37,358 nt of DNA from Photobacterium sanguinicancri (lineage in GTDB: Bacteria > Pseudomonadota > Gammaproteobacteria > Enterobacterales > Vibrionaceae). Made by a program: the position numbers and the translations under genes. Under the pieces are notes generated by a model. That model ran no database searches, was not told the DNA's origin, and worked only from the letters and a program-made list of their open reading frames with translations. The stretch covers positions 1 to 37,358 of the forward strand of contig NZ_NOIF01000029.1 of the NCBI RefSeq assembly GCF_002265265.1. Direction: 5' to 3'. Positions 18,370 to 26,280 of the stretch are shown piece after piece; position 1 is the first letter of the stretch, and the number at the start of each line of letters is the position of its first letter.

Positions 18370-18792
18370 CTATTTTAGTGGCACCATTAGCATATCAACA
18401 GGTGTACGGTTGATTAGCTGTTTCGCTGAAGACAGAATTTTACTCCAAAAATCTTGGTGGTGACCACACACTATCAGTTCGATATCAAGGTCATCGATCG
18501 CCTGACAGATTTCATCGGCTAAATCACCACTGCCCACAAGGGTGTGAGAAACGGGATACCCTGCTTTTTCTGATAGGGATTTTAAGTGGTGCTGCGCTTC
18601 ATCTGCCATACGATGCTGAGCATCAGACAAGTTAATATCAATCAGGCCGGTATAAAGTTCGGCATAATTCACATCAATATGGATCAGCGATAATTTAGCA
18701 TCAACAGCCTTGGCCAATGCGGCAGCTTTGTTGACTAAAACGAAGCTGTCTTCCGATAGATCAATAGCAACGAGAATGTGTTTGTAAGCCAT
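18370..18792 (-). CDS. uspA: Universal stress protein A
   Basis: A 140-residue cytoplasmic stress protein, closely similar to E. coli UspA (144). The sequence begins [16 protein letters not shown] and includes [20 protein letters not shown] and [20 protein letters not shown], diagnostic stretches of UspA rather than of ATP-binding Usp proteins (no G-2x-G-9x-G-S/T pocket). I start at ATG 18792, preceded by AAGGAG, not at the longer reading that begins at 18867. UspA in E. coli is induced by growth arrest and many stresses. Here it is divergent from ftnA, with uspB just beyond. Confidence 0.95.
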   Translation of the reverse strand: MAYKHILVAIDLSEDSFVLVNKAAALAKAVDAKLSLIHIDVNYAELYTGLIDINLSDAQHRMADEAQHHLKSLSEKAGYPVSHTLVGSGDLADEICQAIDDLDIELIVCGHHQDFWSKILSSAKQLINRTPVDMLMVPLK

Positions 18793-19038
18793 AACTTTGC
18801 ACTCCTTATCACGGTTTAATTTCATGCTACCACTGAGTATGGCGCAAAAATATCGTGTAGATCTCACCCTTGATGCTAACTATAAAATTCCATACAGAGT
18901 GGTCTTTTTGTCTTTTCTTTTCGTATCTTATCCCTAACTGAGGAGTGTCACCTCAGATACTTACTTTTGTTATGTTGCAAACTTGATTGTGCGCTGTGAC
19001 AATGTCTCTATTACAATTGTATAAGAAGGAGTAGTGCG

Positions 19039-19566
19039 ATGTTAGCGCAAGCGATGGTTGAAAAACTGAATGAGCAAATTAATTTGGAGTTTTTCTCTTC
19101 AAACCTATACCTGCAAATGAGTGCATGGTGTGAAGATAAAGGCTTTGAAGGTGCTGCTGAGTTTCTTCGTGCCCATGCTGTTGAAGAAATGGAACATATG
19201 CAGCGTTTATTCACGTACGTGAGTGAAACGGGTGCAATGCCGATTCTGGGTGCGATTGAAGCACCAAAACACGAATTTGCATCACTGGGTGATGTGTTCC
19301 GTGAGACGTATGAGCATGAGCAGTTGATTACTAAACAAATCAACATGCTGGCGCATGTGGCGTTCACTACTCAAGATTACTCAACATTTAACTTCTTACA
19401 GTGGTATGTCGCAGAACAACACGAAGAAGAGAAGTTGTTTAAAGGTGTTCTAGACAAGATAGAACTGGTTGGTGAAGACGGTAAAGCCTTGTTCTTTATC
19501 GACAAAGACTTGGCAGCGATGGCCAAAGCTGGATCGTCGTCTGTGATGGATACGCAAGCAGGTTAA
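19039..19566 (+). CDS. ftnA: Ferritin (non-haem iron storage)
   Basis: A 175-residue ferritin that forms a 24-mer cage, oxidises Fe(II) and stores it as ferric mineral in the cytoplasm. All ferroxidase residues match FtnA numbering: Glu17, Glu50, His53, Glu94, Gln127 and Glu130. The start ATG is preceded by AAGGAG at 19026-19031. It lies between uspA and uspB, whereas in E. coli those two genes are direct neighbours and ftnA is elsewhere. No Fur box was seen in the 246-base gap to uspA. Confidence 0.95.
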   Translation: MLAQAMVEKLNEQINLEFFSSNLYLQMSAWCEDKGFEGAAEFLRAHAVEEMEHMQRLFTYVSETGAMPILGAIEAPKHEFASLGDVFRETYEHEQLITKQINMLAHVAFTTQDYSTFNFLQWYVAEQHEEEKLFKGVLDKIELVGEDGKALFFIDKDLAAMAKAGSSSVMDTQAG

Positions 19567-19576
19567 ATCATAGTAT

Positions 19577-19598
19577 AGGGTGTATTGATGCACCCTTT
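19577..19598 (+). terminator. Short hairpin between ftnA and uspB
   Basis: The arms AGGGTGT and GCACCCT with loop ATTGAT start 10 bases after the ftnA stop and are followed by TTAT only. It is probably a weak terminator, leaving possible read-through into uspB. Confidence 0.4.
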
Positions 19599-19636
19599 AT
19601 CCCCTGCTTGTGTCTAAGGTAGTTTGGGGGTTGTTT

Positions 19637-19975
19637 ATGATTAGTGGGGATGCATTACTGCTGGCGCTGTTTATGGTTGCCGTTGTTAACGTTTCTAGGT
19701 ATGTCAGTACATTACGTACATTACTCGCCATCATGCGCGAGTGTGATCCCTTGCTTTATCAGCAAGTGGATGGTCGTGGTTTCTTCTCATCTCAAGGCAA
19801 TGTCAGTAAACAAATTCGTTTGTTTCATTACATTCGCAGTCAGCAATACCATAAGCATCACGATCCTGTATTTATGGCCAAGTGCATTAAAGTTCGTCGG
19901 TTATTTATTCTTGCCAGTACCTTCTTGATGGTTTTCTTTATTGCCATTTTTGTAGTGGCTTATCTCGGCATGTAA
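19637..19975 (+). CDS. uspB: Universal stress protein B
   Basis: A 112-residue inner-membrane protein with one membrane helix at each end, matching E. coli UspB (111). Conserved stretches are CDPLLYQQVDGRGFF and VRRLFILAS. In E. coli it is under sigma-S control and affects ethanol tolerance; its mechanism is unknown. I chose ATG 19637, giving the MIS- start of E. coli, with GGGGGTTG upstream, rather than the upstream in-frame start at 19610. It lies 70 bases after ftnA on the same strand. Confidence 0.92.
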   Translation: MISGDALLLALFMVAVVNVSRYVSTLRTLLAIMRECDPLLYQQVDGRGFFSSQGNVSKQIRLFHYIRSQQYHKHHDPVFMAKCIKVRRLFILASTFLMVFFIAIFVVAYLGM

Positions 19976-20081
19976 GACCGATTGTCCGATCTTGGCCGAA
20001 TATCGAGGTGATTTCTGTTTGCCAATCGTCGTTATTACGCTTAACTTTACGGCTATTGAACGCAAAAAGTTATGATTACTG

Positions 20082-21200
20082 ATGGAAAAAATGACAACCT
20101 GGTGGGCCTCATTAGAACAAGGCTCTAGTCCTGATTGGCTCTTTAATGTGGGCTTGTTACTGACTTTAAGTGCTGTGCTCTGGGGGGCTTGGTGGCTGAT
20201 CAGTCGCCGTCTTGCTCACATCGCGGAAACCACCAAAATCATCTGGGATGATGCATTAGTGCATGCCGTGCGTCGTCCTGTCTCTTGGTTAATTTGGCTC
20301 TGGCCTGCACTGATCTCCGTCGGTGTGGTTGTTGAGAATATCAGCCATTATTCAACCGCATTCCTGGTTGTCGTACGCCACTTACTTTTGGTCTGGACGC
20401 TCACTTGGGTATTGCTACGCTTAATTTCCAATGTCGAAGTGGCATTAGCGGATAAAGCGAAAGACCTCACCACCTTAAATGCCGTTTCTAAAGTGCTACG
20501 CCTGATGGTTATGGTGATCGGCGGCCTTGTGATGATGCAAAACCTTGGGTTGAGCTTATCGGGCATTTTGACCTTTGGTGGTGTCGGTGGCTTAGTCGTT
20601 GGTATGGCAGCCAAAGATCTACTGGCTAACTTCTTTGGCGGCATGATGATTTACTTTGATCGTCCGTTTAAGGTCGGGGATTGGATTCGTAGTCCTGATC
20701 GCCTCATTGAAGGGACGGTCGAGCGTATTGGTTTTCGCATGACAGTGATCCGCACTTTTGACAAGCGCCCGCTGTATGTGCCGAACTCGGTGTTTAGTTC
20801 GATTGTGGTGGAAAACCCATCGCGGATGTCGAATCGTCGGATTAAGCAAAAAGTCGGGCTGCGCTATCAAGATGCGGCCGTGGTGGGGAATGTGGTGGAA
20901 GGGATCAAACAGATGTTACGCCAGCATCCAGAGATTGATAGCCAGCAAACCTTGATTGTCAGTTTTGATAATTACGGACCATCATCGCTTGATATCTTGG
21001 TATATACCTTCACCAAAACTGTAAATTGGATTGAATATAAAGACGTACAACAAGATGTGATGCTTAAAATCGTTGGGATTGTGCATCAGCATGGCGCTGA
21101 CTTCGCCTTCCCAACCAGTACGGTGCAGTTGGGTGATAACGCCTTGATTGCACTGCAATCTTCTTCGTCTAAGGTGCAGTTCGAGTCACCTGAGTGTTAA
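20082..21200 (+). CDS. MscS-family mechanosensitive ion channel (YnaI-like)
   Basis: A 372-residue inner-membrane channel protein. There are about five N-terminal hydrophobic segments, then the MscS pore helix region (residues about 165-190, GGVGGLVVGMAAKDLLANFF), followed by the beta domain (YFDRPFKVGDWI, GTVERIGFRMTVIRTFDKRPLYVPNS) and a C-terminal alpha/beta domain. MscS channels open under membrane tension and release solutes during osmotic downshock. The number of membrane segments and the size (E. coli YnaI 343) suggest a YnaI-type channel. The N-terminus could begin at ATG 20082 or at the ATG three codons later; neither has a strong ribosome binding site. A terminator lies 56 bases after the stop. 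Confidence 0.9.
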   Translation: MEKMTTWWASLEQGSSPDWLFNVGLLLTLSAVLWGAWWLISRRLAHIAETTKIIWDDALVHAVRRPVSWLIWLWPALISVGVVVENISHYSTAFLVVVRHLLLVWTLTWVLLRLISNVEVALADKAKDLTTLNAVSKVLRLMVMVIGGLVMMQNLGLSLSGILTFGGVGGLVVGMAAKDLLANFFGGMMIYFDRPFKVGDWIRSPDRLIEGTVERIGFRMTVIRTFDKRPLYVPNSVFSSIVVENPSRMSNRRIKQKVGLRYQDAAVVGNVVEGIKQMLRQHPEIDSQQTLIVSFDNYGPSSLDILVYTFTKTVNWIEYKDVQQDVMLKIVGIVHQHGADFAFPTSTVQLGDNALIALQSSSSKVQFESPEC

Positions 21201-21256
21201 GGCCGTAGGATTGCTGTTGGTATTCGCCGCTTAGGCGGGTAAAATGTGCGCAAATG

Positions 21257-21283
21257 AGGGATGCTATATCGGCATCCCTTTTT
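21257..21283 (+). terminator. Intrinsic terminator of the MscS-like gene
   Basis: The arms AGGGATGC and GCATCCCT with a seven-base loop are followed by TTTT. It lies inside the longer open reading frame that could begin at 21261, which supports the later start of the next gene at 21312. Confidence 0.85.
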
Positions 21284-21311
21284 CATTGCGAGAAAAAGCA
21301 GGTTGAGTGAG

Positions 21312-22499
21312 ATGGCAGAACAGTTTGATGTAGTGATTATTGGTGCGGGTGCCGCAGGGTTGATGTGTGCTGCTGAGGCGGGCAAACGAGGCCGTTCGGT
21401 GCTGGTGGTTGATCATGGCAAAAAACCGGGCCGTAAAATCCTGATTTCAGGCGGTGGTCGTTGTAACTTTACCAATTACGATGTGGCGGCAAATAACTTT
21501 GTCTGCCGTAACCCTCACTTTGTAAAATCGGCTTTGTCGCAATATACCCAGTGGGATTTTCTGGCAATGATTGGTAAACATGAGATTGCCTTTGAAGAAC
21601 GCGAGCATGGCCAACTGTTTTGCTTAGATTCAGCCAAAGATATTGTCAAAATGCTATTGGCTGAGTGTGACTTACCGACGGTTTCACAACGCTATCAAGT
21701 CGATGTGCATGATATAACCAAGACGGAAGATGGCTTCACGCTAAAATTGAACACCGATACCGTTCATTGCCAGTCATTGGTGGTGGCGACGGGTGGCTTG
21801 TCGATGCCGAAATTGGGTGCAACGCCATTTGGTTACCAGCTAGCGGAACAATTTGGTTTGAAGCGTATCCCGACCACGGCAGGCTTAGTGCCATTTACGT
21901 TGCATAAAGAAGATAAAGAAGCCTTTGCTGAGCTTTCTGGTATTGCGATCCCTGTGGTGATTGACGCCCAAGACGGTACCTCATTTAAAGAAAACTTACT
22001 GTTTACCCACCGTGGTTTGTCTGGCCCTGTGGTACTTCAGATCTCTTCATACTGGACCCCGGGACAAAAAGTGACGGTTGATCTATTACCGAATGATGAT
22101 TTAACTGAAACGTTGACCGCAATGCGTGAAGCACACCCGAACCAAAGCCTGAAAAACTCATTGTCTCGTTTATTACCTAAGCGTTTAATCGAAGTCTTGA
22201 TTGCGCGTGGCGATCTGGAAGATAAACCCTTAAAGCAGTTTAATCCGAAAGACATTACCACCTTAGCGGACTATTTCCACCGCTGGACCATTGCACCCAA
22301 CGGCACTGAAGGTTACCGCACAGCGGAAGTGACGCTGGGTGGGGTAGATACCAACGAATTGTCATCGAAAACAATGGAAGCCAAGCAGGTTTCTGGTTTG
22401 TATTTTATCGGTGAAGTGATGGATGTCAGCGGTTGGCTTGGTGGGTATAATTTCCAATGGGCATGGTCGAGTGGCTATGTCGCAGGGCAGTACGCTTAA
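21312..22499 (+). CDS. yhiN: HI0933-like FAD-dependent oxidoreductase (YhiN)
   Basis: A 395-residue flavoprotein of the HI0933/YhiN family (E. coli YhiN 400). The FAD-binding motif GAGAAGLMCA is at residues 12-21, the family signature GRKILISGGGRCNFTN follows near residue 45, and WLGGYNFQWAWSSGYVAGQ closes the FAD site at the C-terminus. The reaction is unknown. I start at ATG 21312 because the upstream in-frame start (21261) would lie within the terminator hairpin of the previous gene and adds residues not seen in homologues. In E. coli yhiN is also beside uspB and uspA, which supports orthology. Confidence 0.92.
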   Translation: MAEQFDVVIIGAGAAGLMCAAEAGKRGRSVLVVDHGKKPGRKILISGGGRCNFTNYDVAANNFVCRNPHFVKSALSQYTQWDFLAMIGKHEIAFEEREHGQLFCLDSAKDIVKMLLAECDLPTVSQRYQVDVHDITKTEDGFTLKLNTDTVHCQSLVVATGGLSMPKLGATPFGYQLAEQFGLKRIPTTAGLVPFTLHKEDKEAFAELSGIAIPVVIDAQDGTSFKENLLFTHRGLSGPVVLQISSYWTPGQKVTVDLLPNDDLTETLTAMREAHPNQSLKNSLSRLLPKRLIEVLIARGDLEDKPLKQFNPKDITTLADYFHRWTIAPNGTEGYRTAEVTLGGVDTNELSSKTMEAKQVSGLYFIGEVMDVSGWLGGYNFQWAWSSGYVAGQYA

Positions 22500-22524
22500 A
22501 TATTTTTGTTGTGTCCTAAAACAG

Positions 22525-22566
22525 AAAGCGCTGCTTTTATAGGCGGCGTAAAATAGCGCTTTTAGT
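22525..22566 (+). terminator. Possible terminator of yhiN
   Basis: The arms AAAGCGCT and AGCGCTTT are eight bases each, with a 22-base interior that can pair partly (TTTTATA / TAAAATA), then TTAG. The large loop makes it uncertain. Confidence 0.4.
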
Positions 22567-22634
22567 TAAATTAGCTGCAAAAACAAAGTGTTGAAATATC
22601 CGGTTTTCACCTGCAATTTTTTCGTATAAAAAGC

Positions 22635-22662
22635 TCGACCTTTATCCAAAAAGACCTATAAT
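22635..22662 (+). promoter_or_regulatory. Probable sigma-70 promoter of the DUF3332 lipoprotein gene
   Basis: TCGACC at 22635-22640 and a consensus TATAAT at 22657-22662 are separated by 16 bases, 44 bases before the start ATG. Confidence 0.5.
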
Positions 22663-22705
22663 TCGCCAGCTTTTTTTTCGGTATAAATAATTGGAGATAT
22701 CGGTA

Positions 22706-23245
22706 ATGACGAAAGTTGCGCTTAAAGCGGTTGCAATGGCAGTGCTAGCAACATCACTAACGGGTTGTATTGGTCAAATGGGTACCTCTGCGGCTGTGAC
22801 AAAACTGAACTTGTCAGCGGTGGATAATCGTTATGGTCGTGCAGGACTGTTTGTATTGCTAAGCCCGGTTTACGGTATTGCAGCAACGGCAGATATGTTC
22901 ATCTTCAACAGCATTGAATTCTGGACGGGTAAAAACCCAATCACAGGTCGTTCACCAGCGGTAGTTGATATGCCTGTCGATGCTATTTTCAAAGTAAATA
23001 GCAAACTAGATAAAAGCATGACAACAGCGCCATTGGCTAGCGTTCGTCAAAGTAATGTTGATGCAGCAAGCTTTGAACAAATTGATGCTGAGACCCTAGA
23101 TATGCATGTTGCTTACCAAAATGGTGAGACAGCGGTATTACGTGGCAAGAAAGTAGAAGACGGTGTGGATTTCTACCTTGATGGTCAATTCGTAACAACC
23201 GTAAGCATGGACGAATTAACACAATACGCGCATAACTTATCGTAA
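22706..23245 (+). CDS. DUF3332 family lipoprotein
   Basis: A 179-residue exported protein. The signal peptide ends in a lipobox LTGC with Cys21 as the lipidation site; residue 22 is Ile, so it should be sorted to the outer membrane by Lol. The region ending in SPVYGIAATADMFIFNSIEF followed by WTGKNPITG is characteristic of DUF3332, a family common in Vibrio and Photobacterium whose function is not known. I chose ATG 22706, with GGAGATAT upstream, not the TTG at 22691. It is monocistronic, between its own promoter and a strong terminator. Confidence 0.85.
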   Translation: MTKVALKAVAMAVLATSLTGCIGQMGTSAAVTKLNLSAVDNRYGRAGLFVLLSPVYGIAATADMFIFNSIEFWTGKNPITGRSPAVVDMPVDAIFKVNSKLDKSMTTAPLASVRQSNVDAASFEQIDAETLDMHVAYQNGETAVLRGKKVEDGVDFYLDGQFVTTVSMDELTQYAHNLS

Positions 23246-23267
23246 TTGTAAGTCACAGCGAGTATGA

Positions 23268-23295
23268 AAAAATGGGCGCTTCGGCGCCCATTTTT
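23268..23295. terminator. Bidirectional intrinsic terminator with UUCG tetraloop
   Basis: The 12-base arms AAAAATGGGCGC and GCGCCCATTTTT enclose TTCG. It separates the convergent DUF3332 and TetR genes and has A and T runs on both sides. Confidence 0.93.
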
Positions 23296-23321
23296 GTCTC
23301 TGTTGTTTAATCCCGCAGATT

Positions 23322-23906
23322 TTATTTTTCGGTGTTATTTGGGGTTGCGATTGCTTGCCAAAATAAATCAAAAGCGTGTTGCTGAAACTCAGGGTCTTTT
23401 GCGTATTCTGGATACTCAACCAGTAAACTGGCGGTAGCCAAGTATTGGGTATGGCAGAAATTAAACAGTAAGGGCCTCGGACGAGGGAGTAATTCCCCGC
23501 TGATAATCCCTTCTTCAAGTAAGGCCATCAAGAACCCCATGGTGCTTGCCATCATTTCGTGTTGCTGTTGAACACTAGAGTGTGGGTCGCTTGCCATTTG
23601 GCGTAAAAATTGTAACTGGGTTGGGTGGTGTAATGCCCACTCTAAGGCTGTTTGCCAGTAGTGCTCGACTTGCGCTTTTAATGACAACAAGGGATCGGCT
23701 GGCGTCATCGCGGCACTTAGCTCAGTTTTGGTGAGCAGGTATAAATTATCAACCAACTCTTTTTTGGTCGCAAAATGATGAAAAAGCGTGCCATTTGCGA
23801 CCCCTGCTTGTTGGGCTATTTTGGCGGTCGCAGTGCCTTGGATCCCATGTTCGACAAAGAGGCTAAGGGCGGTATCTAATAGTTGCTGCTTTTTATGGCT
23901 GGCCAT
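23322..23906 (-). CDS. TetR/AcrR family transcriptional regulator
   Basis: A 194-residue repressor-type protein. The N-terminal helix-turn-helix domain is clear (LLDTALSLFVEHGIQGTATA then AKIAQQAGVANGTLFHHFATKKELV, residues about 9-54), followed by a helical ligand-binding domain. It is encoded 36 bases downstream of the aldehyde dehydrogenase on the same strand, so the two are probably cotranscribed. The likely target is the perfect palindrome in front of the dehydrogenase at 25471-25492, giving autoregulation. The ligand might be an aldehyde or a related lipid; this is inference from context. The frame ends before the bidirectional terminator. Confidence 0.9.
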   Translation of the reverse strand: MASHKKQQLLDTALSLFVEHGIQGTATAKIAQQAGVANGTLFHHFATKKELVDNLYLLTKTELSAAMTPADPLLSLKAQVEHYWQTALEWALHHPTQLQFLRQMASDPHSSVQQQHEMMASTMGFLMALLEEGIISGELLPRPRPLLFNFCHTQYLATASLLVEYPEYAKDPEFQQHAFDLFWQAIATPNNTEK

Positions 23907-23942
23907 TTTTTCTCTCGTTTTTCTGCTTGGGATACAAAAATG

Positions 23943-25439
23943 TTAGCGAATAAAAAAGGCTAACATGATTTTTTGAATAATACCGCCATACGGTGGCGTG
24001 ACTAGTTTACCGGTATTTATTTTCCCGCGAGTGAGCACAGTTTTGGCTTTGGAAAAGGTTAAAAAGCCTTCATGGCCATGATAGTGCCCCATCCCTGAAG
24101 GGCCGACACCGCCAAATGGTGCGTCATCTGCTGCAACCTGAAAGACGGATTCGTTGATTGCCATCCCCCCAGCGTGAGTGGTGGTTTTTACCCGTTGCTG
24201 TAGTTCGGGATCAAAGCTCATCAAGTAAAAGGCTAGCGGGCGAGGACGTTGCTGGATATAGGTTAATGCATCATCGATTGAGCGATATGGCACGATAGGT
24301 AAAATTGGCCCAAAGATCTCATCTTGCATCAACTGCATTGTATCTTTAGTTTCGAGTACCAAATGCGTCACCATGCGGTGCTGCTCGTCATTACGGGCGT
24401 CATCATGACACGGAATTATTGTGGCGCCTTGTTGCTTAGCATCGGTTAAGTAATCGCTTAGTCGTTGGTATTGGCGGGCATTGATCACCGAAGTGAAGTC
24501 TTTGTTTGCCACTCCTTTCGGGTACATTTTATTGAACTGCTTTTTATATCCTTCAACAAAATCACTCACTTTTTCTTCAGGTACTAGCGCGTAATCGGGG
24601 GCGACACAAATCTGGCCACCATTGAGGCTTTTACCAAAAATCATCCGTTCAACGGCAGTGGTCAGTGGCATATCAGGGGCGACCAACACGGGTGACTTTC
24701 CGCCTAATTCCAGTGTGACTGGAGTCAGGTTGTCGGCAGCGGCGCGCATGACATGGCGACCTACAGTGGTTGAACCGGTGAAAATTAAATGGTCGAACGC
24801 TAGGCCGCTGAAGGCCGCAGCGACATCGGCCTCTCCCTCAACTATGCTCACTTGCTCTGTGGTAAAGGCTTCGGCTAACAGATCAGTGAGCACGGCGTTG
24901 GCTTGGGGTGTGAACTCACTCAGTTTGATCATTGCACGGTTGCCGGCAGCAAGAGCGGTGATCAGTGGTCCCATGCTTAGCATTACAGGGAAATTCCACG
25001 GCACGATAATACCCACAACGCCCAGAGGCTGATAAATCACTTCCACTTTTGCCGGTGCAAGTAGTAGCCCTGCATGACGGCGAGACGGCTTCATCCACTT
25101 CTTCAAGCGTTTAATGGTGTAATTAATATTAAGAATACAGGGCAGAACATCACTGATCAGGCTGTCATGGTTACTACGTTGACCGAAGTCTTGGTTGAGT
25201 GCTTGGCATAAGGCTTTTTTATGGTTCAGTATTGCCTTTTTTAGGGCTTTTAAGTGGCTGATACGTTCAGCGAGATCTGGATAGGGCTGTGCATTAAATG
25301 CTTGGCGTTGTTGGTCTAATTGGTACTGAAGCTGAGTGATATCGAAGTGGTCAGTGACGATATTATCGGAAGCTGGATGATTAGAACCGATTTTATCAGG
25401 AGTTACGCGCTCGGAAACAGTAGAGGGTGCCACAGTCAT
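23943..25439 (-). CDS. Coniferyl-type aldehyde dehydrogenase family protein
   Basis: A 498-residue NAD(P)-dependent aldehyde dehydrogenase. The catalytic Cys lies in KSLNGGQICVAPDY, the general-base Glu in LELGGKSPVLV, and the nucleotide-binding site around IIVPWNFPVML and FTGSTTVGRHV. The short form and the GGQICVAPDY signature place it with the coniferyl and fatty-aldehyde dehydrogenases (class 3-like). The C-terminus ends in a hydrophobic stretch (GGIIQKIMLAFFIR), which may bind membrane, as in fatty-aldehyde dehydrogenases. The first 35 residues are variable and polar. Transcribed with the TetR gene behind an operator-like palindrome, it is likely induced by aldehydes. The true substrate is open. 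Confidence 0.9.
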   Translation of the reverse strand: MTVAPSTVSERVTPDKIGSNHPASDNIVTDHFDITQLQYQLDQQRQAFNAQPYPDLAERISHLKALKKAILNHKKALCQALNQDFGQRSNHDSLISDVLPCILNINYTIKRLKKWMKPSRRHAGLLLAPAKVEVIYQPLGVVGIIVPWNFPVMLSMGPLITALAAGNRAMIKLSEFTPQANAVLTDLLAEAFTTEQVSIVEGEADVAAAFSGLAFDHLIFTGSTTVGRHVMRAAADNLTPVTLELGGKSPVLVAPDMPLTTAVERMIFGKSLNGGQICVAPDYALVPEEKVSDFVEGYKKQFNKMYPKGVANKDFTSVINARQYQRLSDYLTDAKQQGATIIPCHDDARNDEQHRMVTHLVLETKDTMQLMQDEIFGPILPIVPYRSIDDALTYIQQRPRPLAFYLMSFDPELQQRVKTTTHAGGMAINESVFQVAADDAPFGGVGPSGMGHYHGHEGFLTFSKAKTVLTRGKINTGKLVTPPYGGIIQKIMLAFFIR

Positions 25440-25470
25440 GATCTCGTCCTTAAAATTACCTAAGTAAAAT

Positions 25471-25492
25471 AAACCGACTAATTAGTCGGTTT
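25471..25492 (-). promoter_or_regulatory. Perfect 22-bp palindrome, likely TetR operator
   Basis: The half-site AAACCGACTAA is followed directly by its exact complement, TTAGTCGGTTT. It lies 31 bases upstream of the aldehyde dehydrogenase ATG, where it would cover or abut the promoter. Size and symmetry fit a TetR-family operator, and the TetR gene of the same operon is the obvious candidate to bind it. An intrinsic terminator is less likely, although T residues follow on the plus strand, because the stem would have no loop. Confidence 0.7.
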
Positions 25493-25553
25493 TTAAAGTA
25501 TAGGCAATAATAGCTAAGGTGCAAGTTAATAAGATCACAATTTTGACGAAGGC

Positions 25554-26168
25554 TTAATGTCGGCGATGCCCGCTGCGATCAGCATGGAATACCGCAGTAA
25601 ATGCAGTGAAATAGTGCCGAAGTTGTTCGGCTTGCTGAGGTTGATTTAATAATGACAGTAGTGCAATCCCTGTTTCGCAGGTACATAAATTACCGGCTTG
25701 CTGGTTACGACGGAGCTGATATTGAGAGAGTGCTGTTGGCGTTAAACTTAGGCGGGGTAACGTCGCGAGCCACGGGCTTTTTCGCACCATTTTTCGTGCT
25801 TCTTGCCAAGTCGCGTCTAACAACACAAATAGTGGTATTACGCTTGATGTTGCCGCTGTAGAGCATGATGGCTGTGGTTCTGGTGCGACCGTAAATGGGG
25901 TCGCGGGATGCTCATTATCAGCAGGAAATAGTAACCAAGGTTGATAGAGAGGATCGGCTAGCTTATCAATTAGCGCTGTTGGTGAATTAACCCGATCCCA
26001 AATAACGCGCTCGCAATACGGCAAAGTTCGGATCATGAGTTCGCCTGTATTGGTGGCTTTGCGGCATTCATTTGGGTGGGTCAGCAACACAAAATGAGCA
26101 GAGCTGGTTAACTTGGGTTCATGTGAACAAATACAGTTATGCGTGAAGCCACAGCGTGGGCAAGACAT
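25554..26168 (-). CDS. DTW-domain protein, probable tRNA-uridine aminocarboxypropyltransferase
   Basis: A 204-residue protein of the DTW family, whose E. coli member TapT (YfiP) places an acp group on uridine 47 of tRNA using SAM. The N-terminal cysteines C3-C6-C12-C14 (CPRCGFTHNCIC) suggest a metal site. The motif LLDATWQEARKMVRKSPWL contains the D-x-T-W signature. The central NTGEL loop matches TapT SNTGRL. It is shorter than E. coli TapT (232) and less similar than an ortholog would be, so I give no symbol. The C-terminus is His/Arg-rich (HADRSGHRRH). It lies between the NlpE-like lipoprotein and the aldehyde dehydrogenase, all on the minus strand. Confidence 0.85.
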   Translation of the reverse strand: MSCPRCGFTHNCICSHEPKLTSSAHFVLLTHPNECRKATNTGELMIRTLPYCERVIWDRVNSPTALIDKLADPLYQPWLLFPADNEHPATPFTVAPEPQPSCSTAATSSVIPLFVLLDATWQEARKMVRKSPWLATLPRLSLTPTALSQYQLRRNQQAGNLCTCETGIALLSLLNQPQQAEQLRHYFTAFTAVFHADRSGHRRH

Positions 26169-26280
26169 ACGCGAATTCTCAATAGTATGGGTTTAATCAG
26201 AGAGGGGATTGTGCGGTAATCAAGCTGTCGCTGCAATATGAGCAACGACAGCAAGGTGTTCAGTAGAGGGATTTTGTGGA

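Noticed and set aside
18923-18960. Nested inverted repeat (GTAT...CTGAGG / CCTCAG...ATAC) between uspA and ftnA
   Set aside because: The inner six-base arms pair, but the outer arms require a large bulge, so the combined structure is not convincing as an operator or riboswitch.
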